Assembly: GCA_019309815.1 (NCBI GenBank)
Contig: JAFDFO010000021.1
Location: 1 to 16,187 of the forward strand
DNA from: Deltaproteobacteria bacterium
GTDB lineage: Bacteria > Desulfobacterota > Desulfobacteria > Desulfobacterales > C00003060
DNA: 16,187 bases
Direction: 5' to 3'
Below the pieces are notes generated by a model, which saw nothing but the letters and a program-made list of their open reading frames with translations, was not told the DNA's origin and did not search any database. Of the stretch, positions 1 through 7,876 are shown in pieces. Both the position numbers and the translations under genes were made by a program. How positions within the stretch are numbered: position 1 is the stretch's first letter; each line of letters begins with the position of its first letter.

Positions 1-1319
1 ATGTCCAGAAACTGGACCTGGAGGCCCTCTTGGGCTGAACGCTGCAAAATGTCTTCAACCTCGGGAAGTTCGGACTCGAGGAGGAAACACCTCTCCTCGC
101 AATAGGGCATAACCCGTTCCGCGTCCCTTTCTATGACCTCAAGCAAGGCGTGGAGCTTGGCTTCCTCCATGGTGTTTCCTGAAGCCAGGCCGGTGGATGG
201 CGGACCGCTTGTGAGGCTTGTTTCATCCAGGTTACAGAACAGAAAGACCAGTTGAGCTGGAACATAAGTCAAATGTGTCCCCTGTTCATTGACCCTTTGA
301 GCCGGCACCCAATAGAGAGGTTGGTTTTCATAAGGTACCTCAAGGTCCATATCGTTGGGATTCAATGCCTGACGAGCCTCCTCTATCAGATCTTCATAGC
401 GGGCGTGGATCAAGCGGAGATCATCTTTGTAATGAAGCGCAGCCTGGGAATCAAAGCTCGCAAATGACGAAACCCTTTCAACCACCTCCATGAAACATGA
501 GGCCCTTGCCTGGTCCGTGCTCAGGCCCTTGCCATAGCTGGTCTGGACCCCTCTCAGTTCCCAATGGTTCCTCCCTGTTGAAGTATGGACATGCAGGAGC
601 CATTGCATTTGAAGGGCACAAGGGCTGAGGCTGGCCTGGTTCTCCGTTTCCGGTCCAAGCTTGAAATCGATGGCCTTGAATCTTTCCATCGCCTTCGTAA
701 AGGTTTCCTCCGGGCTGAGTTGCGCTTCGCTATCGGCATGGGTTTGGTTCTCGCTGGGACGATCCAGCAGATTTTCTATCGGCACCACCTGGGTCATCCA
801 GGTGTCCATGGCCTTCTGGTCAAAGGGGATCGGGAATTCCAGTGCATCACGGAGCGTTGGGGGGGTGTGGCTGAGGATATTCTCGGAGAAGAGTTTGAGC
901 CAATAGGCCTTCTCGTCCCTATTGTCTTGTTTTTGCAGAGACCAGTTGAGGTATATCAGTGGCGTATACTCGGCCAATGGTTTGATGTCTGATGGATCAA
1001 ACTCCGCCCTCAAGGAAAGCAGTCTATTATTCAGGATGCACGATTCATACATGAGCGCCATGAGGTGCACGTTTTCGTCCTTGCCCGTTTGAATCAATTG
1101 GCGTGTGAGGTTTGGCCCGAATGTTCGTGCCAGGTGGAGGAGATGTTTGTGCATAAAATCATCGTTGGGGTGATCCCGGATGTATTCAAGGGCATCTTCA
1201 AAATCCAAATCCTCACGGGGAAAACAAGCAAACTGCCCCGTTCCATATTGTGTAACCTGGTGCTCAAGCAGATACTGGATGGTGAAATGCGGTTCGGAAC
1301 GTCCGTCAGAGTGCTTCAT
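1..1319 (-). CDS. YcaO-domain protein, C-terminus cut off by window edge
   Basis: Reading the minus strand from ATG at 1319 gives 439 uninterrupted codons that run off the left edge. Residues about 1-230 are an unrecognised N-terminal region. From about 250 a YcaO core is visible: GKG at 263-265, EVVER at 278-282, TGLASGNT at 376-383 and LEVIER at 393-398. The two ExxE(R) motifs, 116 residues apart, match the ATP/Mg-binding glutamates of the family (E. coli YcaO has the same spacing). YcaO proteins use ATP to activate peptide amide bonds, giving azolines, amidines or thioamides, or act as accessory factors in ribosomal protein S12 methylthiolation; which applies here is unknown. The in-frame stop upstream is at 1416-1418. 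GTG at 1382 is an alternative start, but ATG 1319 is preceded by a G-rich stretch. The gene diverges from the YkgJ-like gene at 1551. Family assignment is firm; substrate is not. Confidence 0.85.
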   Translation of the reverse strand, partial: MKHSDGRSEPHFTIQYLLEHQVTQYGTGQFACFPREDLDFEDALEYIRDHPNDDFMHKHLLHLARTFGPNLTRQLIQTGKDENVHLMALMYESCILNNRLLSLRAEFDPSDIKPLAEYTPLIYLNWSLQKQDNRDEKAYWLKLFSENILSHTPPTLRDALEFPIPFDQKAMDTWMTQVVPIENLLDRPSENQTHADSEAQLSPEETFTKAMERFKAIDFKLGPETENQASLSPCALQMQWLLHVHTSTGRNHWELRGVQTSYGKGLSTDQARASCFMEVVERVSSFASFDSQAALHYKDDLRLIHARYEDLIEEARQALNPNDMDLEVPYENQPLYWVPAQRVNEQGTHLTYVPAQLVFLFCNLDETSLTSGPPSTGLASGNTMEEAKLHALLEVIERDAERVMPYCEERCFLLESELPEVEDILQRSAQEGLQVQFLD

Positions 1320-1487
1320 ACAGCCCCCGTTCTCGGTGTTAATGGATATGTAGGTATGTCCACAGAAGCGGACACATACCACAACGATTGCGGATAAACT
1401 AAACTGGCGACCTTGTCAACAAGGGTCTGTACACAGACGTTTCCTTCCAGCGGCGACGCGGCCTCAAGGCATCCGGACGAATGGTCG

Positions 1488-1517
1488 TTGACAGTTATAA
1501 TTGGGGTCTGTTATCAA
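1488..1517 (+). promoter_or_regulatory. Possible sigma-70 promoter for the YkgJ-like gene
   Basis: A perfect TTGACA lies at 1488-1493. It is followed after 18 nt by TATCAA (1512-1517), a 4/6 match to the -10 consensus, which puts the start site near 1524 and ATG at 1551. A second TATAAT-like hexamer at 1496-1501 has no matching -35. Moderate support only. Confidence 0.4.
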
Positions 1518-1550
1518 AGTGCCCAAGCTACCACTAAGTGAGGCATAATT

Positions 1551-2195
1551 ATGTTAGATTTTTCAAAGACGTTTGCCCGATACGAAGCCCTGGTTTCTGA
1601 AGTAGACAAGATCTTTAGCGCGATGCAAGAGGCCCACAAGGATTGCATACGCTGCAAGATCTATTGCAGTGACTGTTGTCACGCGGTTTTCGATGTCACG
1701 CTCGTTGAGGCGGTCTATATCAATTATCACTTCAATAAGTCGTGGGACAGGAAGGAGCGTCGATCAATCCTCAGGCGGGCCGAAGGGGCTGACCGCAAAT
1801 TCTATCAGATTAAACAAAAACTGCAGAAAATGTATGTGCAACAAAGAAGATCTCCAGAAGACGTGTTGTCGCGCGTGGCTGAGGAGCGGGTGGCCTGTCC
1901 GCTTCTGAACGACGAGAATCTCTGCGACCTTTATGACAGAAGGCCTATTACCTGCAGGGTGTACGGAATACCCACATCGATTGGGGGAGTCGCCCATATC
2001 TGTGCCGAATCAGGTTTCAAAGAGGCGACCCCGTATCCTACAGTGAACCTCGACAACATGAATGACCGTCTGTTTCAGCTGTCTGAGGACCTTGTTCAAG
2101 AGATTGGTTCAACGCGTTCAAGGATCCATATGAGCCTCGTACCCGTTTCATCGGCCTTAGTGACCACCTATGACGAAAAGTACTTGTTGGCTTGA
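1551..2195 (+). CDS. YkgJ-like cysteine-cluster (Fe/Zn-binding) protein
   Basis: This 214-aa cytosolic protein has the layout of the YkgJ/putative zinc- or iron-chelating family. An N-terminal cluster C32, C35, C39, C42, C43 (…CxxC…CxxCC) is followed by a second set at C116, C125, C135 and C151. The second set includes the ACPLL…CxLYxxRPxxCRxYG signature that defines the family. The cysteines very probably hold a metal or Fe-S cluster; members are often found beside protein-modifying or Fe-S enzymes, but the biochemical role is poorly known. There is no signal peptide. ATG 1551 is preceded by TGAGG at a workable distance. The stop is 12 nt before the next ATG, so the two genes are almost certainly cotranscribed. 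Confidence 0.75.
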   Translation: MLDFSKTFARYEALVSEVDKIFSAMQEAHKDCIRCKIYCSDCCHAVFDVTLVEAVYINYHFNKSWDRKERRSILRRAEGADRKFYQIKQKLQKMYVQQRRSPEDVLSRVAEERVACPLLNDENLCDLYDRRPITCRVYGIPTSIGGVAHICAESGFKEATPYPTVNLDNMNDRLFQLSEDLVQEIGSTRSRIHMSLVPVSSALVTTYDEKYLLA

Positions 2196-2207
2196 GGAGA
2201 TACCCAA

Positions 2208-2555
2208 ATGCGGAGATTAACGCCTGAAGATGAAGAGAGAAAAAAGGCCATCTTTGACGGCATGTCCCCCAGGCGTCAGAAACACATCCTTAAGAAAGAG
2301 GGTTATGACAAGTGGGACCCCTTCATTGAGCCAAAAGAGCCCATTGATATGCGCGCTGATAAAACAAAGCGCACAGCCACGGACTTAGCCAGGCAATTTC
2401 TCCAAAGCTGTGAAACTGAAGATTACAGCAATGCTTTTGGTCAGGGGGTCTGGGACATGTGTCTCGGAATCGTTAGTGATGACCAGCGCTACACAGGGAT
2501 GTATGAATTCGCATGCTGGTATCGGGAACTTCTGAAAAAAGAGGGGATGAAGTAA
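2208..2555 (+). CDS. Small hypothetical protein paired with the YkgJ-like gene
   Basis: A 115-aa soluble protein that I do not recognise. The N-terminal third is highly charged (PEDEERKKAIFDGMSPRRQKHI) and probably helical. The middle carries DPFIEPKEPIDMR, and the C-terminal half (TDLARQFLQ…YSNAFGQGVWDMCLGI…YEFACWYRELLKK) looks like an amphipathic helical bundle. It has only three cysteines and no CxxC. A strong GAGGAG Shine-Dalgarno sits just before ATG 2208, only 12 nt after the upstream stop, so it should be translated with the YkgJ-like protein. A partner or adaptor role is inference from the tight pairing. Confidence 0.7.
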   Translation: MRRLTPEDEERKKAIFDGMSPRRQKHILKKEGYDKWDPFIEPKEPIDMRADKTKRTATDLARQFLQSCETEDYSNAFGQGVWDMCLGIVSDDQRYTGMYEFACWYRELLKKEGMK

Positions 2556-2606
2556 AAAAGAAATCGTTTTCGACTCGAGCACCGTTTCCATTGCTGAAAT
2601 CCGATG

Positions 2607-2629
2607 GCGCCTCTGGCGCTTTATTTTTT
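2607..2629 (+). terminator. Rho-independent terminator-like hairpin
   Basis: The stem GCGCC/GGCGC (2607-2611 and 2615-2619) has a three-base TCT loop and is followed by TTTATTTTTT. It lies 52 nt after the small hypothetical gene and 15 nt before the radical SAM start codon. It may therefore end the two-gene transcript or attenuate readthrough into the radical SAM gene. Confidence 0.6.
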
Positions 2630-2643
2630 GTGTGTAAGGACCC

Positions 2644-4962
2644 ATGTCTAGTCATTTCCTTTTTATCCATGTAAACCAATCAGCCCCGGTGGAGTCCCCG
2701 GACACCATTCCCGTTTCAGAAGCCACCATATTGGCCCATTTGAAGAACCACGGCTTCTCCGGCCGGATCCTGGGGGATTTGGCGAACAGCCCTCTTAAAC
2801 CTCGAGATTTGGCAAAGGTCATTCATACGGAACAACCACTTGCCGTTGGCTTCACGGCATACCAGCAAAACATTGAGCAGATAAGGCTTTGGGCCAGGTA
2901 TACCAAGAAGGTATCGCCCGGTTCCAAAGTCATCCTCGGGGGACCCCAGGTGACGTTCATGCCGGCCGAGGCTCTCGGACATATGCCAGAGGTCGATTTC
3001 CTGTGCAGGGGAGAAGGAGAGGAAGTGATGTTGGGCCTCGCCCAGGCCCTGAGCAATGGGGCAGAGATCTCCCGTGTTCCCGGTCTCTGTTTTTTGCGGG
3101 AAGATGAAGTGGTAGAGACGGGTCCGGCACAAGGTGCGAAAGATCTGGATGAATACGCCTCTCCCTATCTCACGGACCTGATCGATTTGAGGTACAAGGC
3201 ACGGGCAGTAATGCTGACATCCCGGGGATGTTCATACGACTGTGCTTTTTGTTACACACCAAACGCGAGCCGCAGAAGGGTTAGATTTCACTCCATCGAG
3301 CGGATCGTGGAGGAGATGAAATACCTCAAGTCAAGAGGAATGGTGGCATTCTGGTTTGCCGATCCGAATTTCTCTTCTTCTCGGAAGCGTCTGGTTGCCC
3401 TGCTTGAAGCAATCGTCAGAGAGGTATCGGGGGTTACCTTCTGGTGTCAGACGCGCTATGACTTATTGGACAAGGAGCTGATTGCCTTACTCAAGGGGGC
3501 CGGTGCAGATAATGTGGCTTTCGGTCTTGAGTCGGCAAACCCCGAGGTGCTTGACCGGATCAATAAGCCGATTGACCTGGCACGCCTTTCACGGGTTATC
3601 CGCATGACCCAGGAGGCAGGCATCAACGTGGAGCTCTTCAGCATGTTTGGGCTTCCCGGGGAGACGTTTGACCAGGCTGCTGCTACCCTTGAGTTCGTGA
3701 AGAACAACCGGGTAGCCATAGAGAGCAACTCCATATCACAGCAGGCCCATCTCTTCTTTGGCACTCCCATGAATGACGATCCTGCAGCTTATGGAATCCG
3801 ACCTTTTCCGCGCACGCGGCCGGCGTATCTGAGCGTGTGCCGGGACTACGAGACCGACGCCATGTCGGCGGATGATATCCACCGTATGAGTTTGATCTGG
3901 CGTCTCAACCGAAACGATTTTGCCGAGGACGTCCTCACCGGGAAGAACCTGTTCCACAGAGCAGCTTTTATTACCGAGAATCGCGATGTCCTAAAAGACC
4001 GACCTGAGGCCGCGTGTTTGCTGGCCCGCATATATCTCGCCCTTGAGGAGTATGGTGCAGCAATAAACTCCATGCGCCTACTCAGCAAAGAATTCTCAGA
4101 AGATCCTGGAGCACAGGAATTGCTTCGGGGGCCCTTCTTGTGTTTCAAGGTGAGTCACGAGAAAGGCCGTCACGGGTTCAAGGTAATTTACGACTGTCAG
4201 GGCTCTGTGGATGGCAGGCTCGTGTTGGCAACATGCGGCAGGTTTCAGGAAGCAGTTCTTGGCGAGGGCATGCTACTGCCTGAATTCGAGAGGCACCTTC
4301 AGGGAATGAGTCCGGGGGGAGACATCCGGTTTGACATGACCTTTCCGGACAATTACGGACGCACTGCACTGGCAGGGAAAGCTATCACGTTTCGGATTCA
4401 TCTGCACCACACCATGGAGCCGGTGACCGTGGAAGACTATAAGGACCTCGATAGCGAGGCACCGCGCAATGACTACAAAATAGAGGATTTGGAAGCGTTG
4501 CGCCAACATAACATCAATCTCTATTATAAAGTGCTTCGCACAAGCAACATGAGTGGACAGAAGAGAGACATGGCTGATGCCCTTATGCTCGTGAACCTTT
4601 ATCTTAAGCTCGGGTTCATGGATATGGCCAGAGACGTCGCTAGGACGCTCCGAGACAACGCTGTGGTTTTTACCCATGCGGCGCACATATTTCGCCAAAA
4701 CGGTCGGCCCCGGGAGGCTTTAGAGCTTCTGGATGAGGGGGGGCAAGACGGACAGATGGAACAGATGATCCGAGCGGAAGCGCTCTTTGAACTAAACATG
4801 TTAGAGGAATCGGAGGCACTCGTGAAAGAGATGAAGCTCCCGAACAGTGTTCCGCTTGCAGATCTTCGGGTGAGGCTGGCTGCCCGGCTGGCGCTGCCCA
4901 TAGAAACCTATCTTGAAAGGGAAAAGGTGCTGTTAGAGGCAAAAGCCCGCGCCATGCTCTAG
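2644..4962 (+). CDS. B12-binding-type radical SAM protein with long helical/TPR-like C-terminus
   Basis: A 772-aa protein. Residues about 1-150 form a Rossmann-like B12-binding-type domain (VGFTAYQQN, ILGGPQVTFMP, FLCRGEGEE) without an obvious DxHxxG, so cobalamin would bind base-off without a His ligand, as in many class B radical SAM enzymes. The radical SAM core spans about 185-400. It has C196, C200 and C203 (CxxxCxxC) for the 4Fe-4S cluster, the downstream segment VAFGLESANPEVL, and FGLPGET typical of this family. Residues about 420-772 are additional: a TPR-like region near 440-490, a mixed segment, then helical repeats near 630-750. Family members methylate unactivated carbons or do other radical chemistry; the substrate here is unknown. 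AAGGA lies just upstream of ATG. The C-terminal repeats suggest binding of a protein or peptide (inference). Confidence 0.85.
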   Translation: MSSHFLFIHVNQSAPVESPDTIPVSEATILAHLKNHGFSGRILGDLANSPLKPRDLAKVIHTEQPLAVGFTAYQQNIEQIRLWARYTKKVSPGSKVILGGPQVTFMPAEALGHMPEVDFLCRGEGEEVMLGLAQALSNGAEISRVPGLCFLREDEVVETGPAQGAKDLDEYASPYLTDLIDLRYKARAVMLTSRGCSYDCAFCYTPNASRRRVRFHSIERIVEEMKYLKSRGMVAFWFADPNFSSSRKRLVALLEAIVREVSGVTFWCQTRYDLLDKELIALLKGAGADNVAFGLESANPEVLDRINKPIDLARLSRVIRMTQEAGINVELFSMFGLPGETFDQAAATLEFVKNNRVAIESNSISQQAHLFFGTPMNDDPAAYGIRPFPRTRPAYLSVCRDYETDAMSADDIHRMSLIWRLNRNDFAEDVLTGKNLFHRAAFITENRDVLKDRPEAACLLARIYLALEEYGAAINSMRLLSKEFSEDPGAQELLRGPFLCFKVSHEKGRHGFKVIYDCQGSVDGRLVLATCGRFQEAVLGEGMLLPEFERHLQGMSPGGDIRFDMTFPDNYGRTALAGKAITFRIHLHHTMEPVTVEDYKDLDSEAPRNDYKIEDLEALRQHNINLYYKVLRTSNMSGQKRDMADALMLVNLYLKLGFMDMARDVARTLRDNAVVFTHAAHIFRQNGRPREALELLDEGGQDGQMEQMIRAEALFELNMLEESEALVKEMKLPNSVPLADLRVRLAARLALPIETYLEREKVLLEAKARAML

Positions 4963-5283
4963 AACCCGAGAATATATGTAGGTTGTCAAAAGTGCGCGTA
5001 GTGTATTGGCTAAACCGCAACAGAGGATATGGAGTATTGGAGTATTGGCCCGCCCTGGCGCGACCTGTTTGCACCAAACTGTTATCGTTGTGAGGGAAAT
5101 GGAACGCAGAGGACACTAGAGTTGCAGGTCCGGGTCTGGGCCAGGGAGTAATGGAGTACTGGAATAAAGCGAAAGACGGATATCCGTATGTATTACGGAA
5201 CGCTGTTATTCCAATATTCCAGTATTCCAACATTCCGGCTTTATTTGTAAGTGGAGGCGCGTTGGATTGGGGCAGGTGGTTAC
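4963..5283. repeat. Intergenic region with short TATTGGA/TCCAATA repeats and hairpins
   Basis: No gene is supported in these 321 nt. The region holds a tandem 8-mer (GGAGTATT twice, 5031-5048). It also has a long-range inverted pair: TGGAGTACTGGAATA at 5152-5166 against the run of TATTCCA units at 5206-5237. Between them are the perfect palindrome ACGGATATCCGT (5176-5187) and the overlapping hairpin TCCGTA/TACGGA (5183-5188 and 5194-5199). Repeats built on ATTCCAATA units are a common intergenic motif in deltaproteobacterial genomes. Their role here is unknown; structured RNA or a repeat-family remnant is plausible. Confidence 0.6.
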
Positions 5284-5655
5284 TCAGTGAAGGTGCTTGC
5301 GGCTTTTTTGTTTTACAAAGACGAAGGCAGCCATGCCGGTCTTGCAGACGCTGTGACCGGCTAAGACCCTGTGATCTCCGGGGTGGTAGCAGTCGATGTA
5401 TTTGATGTCATAGTCCTCGTCTGCTTCCATGGCCAAGGCCAGTTCCCAATCGTTGCCGTAAGCAAAGGCAATGGTCTCCATGAGGGCGTCCCCGAGATTG
5501 TGTCCTGTGACGTCAAGGGCGCCAACGGCTCCGCAGGAGCATAAGAACCTGTAAAAATCCCCTTGTTCCCTGGGGACTTCGCGCGGTGGCCTTTCAAAAG
5601 GTTCTCCGCAAAACGGGCAGCGCGGCCTTTCGGATTCTCTGTATGTTGGAAACAC
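5284..5655 (-). CDS. Small zinc-ribbon-like hypothetical protein (CPFC…CSC)
   Basis: A 123-aa protein with CPFCGEPF near the N-terminus and CSCGAVGALD about 30 residues later, a pattern consistent with a zinc ribbon. An acidic tract follows (AMEADEDYDIKYID), with a C-terminal segment ending in basic residues. I do not know the family. I chose GTG at 5655 because GAAGG lies 8 nt upstream; a TTG at 5670 extends the frame but has no ribosome binding site, and no ATG is available. It is divergent from the methyltransferase, with the two proposed starts only 18 nt apart. Coding is supported by the coherent cysteine pattern; function is unknown. Confidence 0.6.
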   Translation of the reverse strand: MFPTYRESERPRCPFCGEPFERPPREVPREQGDFYRFLCSCGAVGALDVTGHNLGDALMETIAFAYGNDWELALAMEADEDYDIKYIDCYHPGDHRVLAGHSVCKTGMAAFVFVKQKSRKHLH

Positions 5656-5673
5656 GGCGAGCGCCTTCAATCT

Positions 5674-6498
5674 ATGAAACAAGGATTAAGAGACATCATA
5701 TACAACACGGTCATTGAGGCCAATGAAAAGGTGACCCCCGGTAGCGTGGAGAAGGTTGTTGCCAGGGCTGCTGGTATTCATAGAAAAACGGTCCGGCTTG
5801 CCATCAGAGATTTAGTCGGTCTCGGAGAACTCAGCTACACGTATCTCTATGGCACGAGCTTTTTGGAAAAGTCTTTTGACAGGCCGGTTCGGGTTTCCAA
5901 AAGGATTGTGATCAAGCCTCCTCACAAGGCGTACCAAGCCCAACCCGGGGAGGTGGTCGTTGATATAGCGGCCGGAGCCGCGTTCGGAAATGGGGCGCAC
6001 CCAACCACCTGTCTGGCCTTGAGAGCCTTGGATTCCATCTTGGGCGATAATCGTTACGCAGAGCGCAAGGTCCCATTAAATGGGTTGGATGTAGGGACAG
6101 GGACAGGTGTCCTGGCCATTGCATCGGCCAAGTTGGGAGTTCAAAAAGTCATCGCCATTGATCTGGACTCGTGTTCCGTATCCGAGGCAACCCATAACGT
6201 TTCACTAAATGGGCTTGCTGATCAAGTCACAGTCACGAATACCTCCTTGCAGGAACTGGCCACATATTTCACTGTCGTTGTGGCCAATTTGGCTTACCCA
6301 ACGCTCAGGAGGCTATCACCCCTTCTATCAGAAAAGATGGAGCAAGATGGCGTTCTGGTTCTTTCAGGTTTCAAGGAGCCCGCATCGAAAGATCTTGGAA
6401 AAACCTATACAGAACAAGGCTTCGGATTAATCCGGGAAGAAACGGACCGCGAATGGGTTTGTCTTGTATTACAAAGGGGCAGCCCTGAGCACAGATAG
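5674..6498 (+). CDS. PrmA-like SAM-dependent methyltransferase with N-terminal helical domain
   Basis: A 274-aa cytosolic class I methyltransferase. The PrmA-type signature FGNGAHPTT is at 104-112, motif I LDVGTGTG at 138-145, the acidic SAM-ribose loop IDLD at 162-165, and NLAY (motif IV, N/DPPY-like) at 205-208. These place it with ribosomal protein L11 methyltransferase (PrmA) relatives. The N-terminal ~75 residues (VEKVVARAAGIHRKTVRLAIRD) instead resemble a winged-helix/HTH-like region rather than PrmA's usual L11-binding domain, so L11 may not be the target. ATG 5674 was preferred over ATG 5563, because the added 37 residues are low-complexity and overlap the divergent zinc-ribbon gene. 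No strong Shine-Dalgarno is visible. The gene ends 15 nt from the convergent ycaO. Confidence 0.8.
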   Translation: MKQGLRDIIYNTVIEANEKVTPGSVEKVVARAAGIHRKTVRLAIRDLVGLGELSYTYLYGTSFLEKSFDRPVRVSKRIVIKPPHKAYQAQPGEVVVDIAAGAAFGNGAHPTTCLALRALDSILGDNRYAERKVPLNGLDVGTGTGVLAIASAKLGVQKVIAIDLDSCSVSEATHNVSLNGLADQVTVTNTSLQELATYFTVVVANLAYPTLRRLSPLLSEKMEQDGVLVLSGFKEPASKDLGKTYTEQGFGLIREETDREWVCLVLQRGSPEHR

Positions 6499-6513
6499 CC
6501 ACGTTCAAGCCTA

Positions 6514-7824
6514 TCAAGCAAAAAAGCTTTGCATTACCTTGCTAAATCCTTTTCCACGCCACGCAGTGGAAGGTCTTGTTTTTTCAGATACGAGAGTGTC
6601 TTGTCTCAAGAAAGGCAAGAAATCAGAAACCCGTGGGATAATGACTCTCACTACGGGGAAATTCAATACCGGATGGGTGTGGTTTAGTATAATACAATCA
6701 GTATCGAACAGTTTACATATTCTTTTAATCTCCGCAATCTCTCCAAGTATGTCTTCAATCCGGGTGCTGTCATAATTTTTGGCCTCTCCTTGTTCAAGAA
6801 ATGAAATGTCTTTCATGGAAACACCACATCTCATGAGCATGTATAAATCATTGACACGAGACCTATGCACAAGGGGTTTATCCAACTGGGGACGGGGTGC
6901 CCGCAGAGTCTCCCGGCCTTGCACGCCTTCTAGCAGGCACCTTCTTAGGGCTTCATCCAAATGAAAGGATGTGCCGACTATGAGCATTTTGTGTTCCAAA
7001 CGATCATGACGCAAATTGTTGTTGATGAAGAGAACGCCTATGGCAGGCAATAGTCCGTCAAGGGAAAGGTCCTTGATCATTACGTTAATGTTTTGCCCCT
7101 GATAGAATTCAACCATGTCTTTGATCAGCGGATTGTCTATAGAATCTATATCGATTGTGGGGATCGTTTTCTCCGGTTTGATGATTTGTATCTGGGCATA
7201 ACGTTCAAATATTTCACATGTGGCCTGAATTATTGCCTCTTCGACGGTATTGCCTGCTGCCATCCCATTGGATCCGTGAATATATGCCACAAAATTTACC
7301 GGAACCTTGACTGTTTCTTCGCGAACGATTGAAAAACCGTCAACCCAATGCCTGGCCATTCTGCTGTTCTTGATGTCTTCGACGTCCTTGTCTGTCAGAT
7401 GGCTTTCGGCTGCCAGCAGGTCGTCAATTTTTAGGGGGTTCTCCAAGTCATCCTGGTGGGCGTGTACATATCCCTCCATCCATTCGTAATTCAGAAACCT
7501 GTTGGTTTCCTCATTATACAGGGCGGGAACGTTAAACCTCACCTGTTCTTCAAAAACCGGGTAGAAAAGCCCGGCGCTGAGGCGTTCAGCCACCTCTGCG
7601 TGTGCACTCGCTTCTGCAAGTTCCGGCGTAGTGCCCTTTCCCTCACACACGATCCTTATTGAATCAACCCACACCCGCCCCCAGTGGATGTTGTCTGAGA
7701 CGTGAAAGGGGCGGTACTGGACATCGAGATCCAGTCTTCGTAATCCGTCCTTTATTCTGTTAATCGTGTTGGACGGCAGGTCACACTTGCCATACTCATT
7801 TCTGATGCGATTTTGAAATTCCAT
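6514..7824 (-). CDS. YcaO-domain protein (complete, stand-alone)
   Basis: A 436-aa YcaO protein. Residues 48-83 (WGRVWVDSIR…EGKGTTPELAEASAHAEVAERLS) align with the corresponding part of E. coli YcaO. ATP-binding features are E77/E80 in AEVAER, SNGMAAGNT at 185-193 and E204/E207 in CEIFER. The C-terminal VIIPRVSDFLPF segment resembles the conserved end of the YcaO core. It lacks the ~150-residue helical tail of the 586-aa E. coli protein. It also lacks the proline-rich PxPxP end typical of azoline-forming peptide cyclodehydratases, so classical thiazole/oxazole peptide synthesis is less likely than the S12/RimO-accessory type or thioamidation. No TfuA gene is nearby. It is convergent with the PrmA-like gene. 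This is the second YcaO in the window. Confidence 0.9.
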   Translation of the reverse strand: MEFQNRIRNEYGKCDLPSNTINRIKDGLRRLDLDVQYRPFHVSDNIHWGRVWVDSIRIVCEGKGTTPELAEASAHAEVAERLSAGLFYPVFEEQVRFNVPALYNEETNRFLNYEWMEGYVHAHQDDLENPLKIDDLLAAESHLTDKDVEDIKNSRMARHWVDGFSIVREETVKVPVNFVAYIHGSNGMAAGNTVEEAIIQATCEIFERYAQIQIIKPEKTIPTIDIDSIDNPLIKDMVEFYQGQNINVMIKDLSLDGLLPAIGVLFINNNLRHDRLEHKMLIVGTSFHLDEALRRCLLEGVQGRETLRAPRPQLDKPLVHRSRVNDLYMLMRCGVSMKDISFLEQGEAKNYDSTRIEDILGEIAEIKRICKLFDTDCIILNHTHPVLNFPVVRVIIPRVSDFLPFLRQDTLVSEKTRPSTAWRGKGFSKVMQSFFA

Positions 7825-7876
7825 GCAGCCCGTTACACCCCAGGAAAGCGATATAGAGAAGTCCGTATTAGAGCGG

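Noticed and set aside
252..1397. Several plus-strand frames at 252-467, 585-992, 661-906 and 1065-1397
   Set aside because: They lie opposite the minus-strand YcaO frame, which is open for 439 codons and carries the family motifs; the plus frames show no domain or ribosome binding site.
4670..5233. 187-aa minus-strand frame
   Set aside because: It overlaps the 3' end of the radical SAM gene and the short-repeat spacer; its sequence is proline-rich shadow translation.
5151..5405. 84-aa frame as a possible YcaO precursor peptide
   Set aside because: Most of it is translated repeat DNA and antisense of the zinc-ribbon gene; there is no leader/core organisation or ribosome binding site.
5563..5673. 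Upstream ATG start for the PrmA-like methyltransferase
   Set aside because: The added 37 residues are Arg/Phe/Ala-rich with no homology look, and overlap the zinc-ribbon gene on the other strand.
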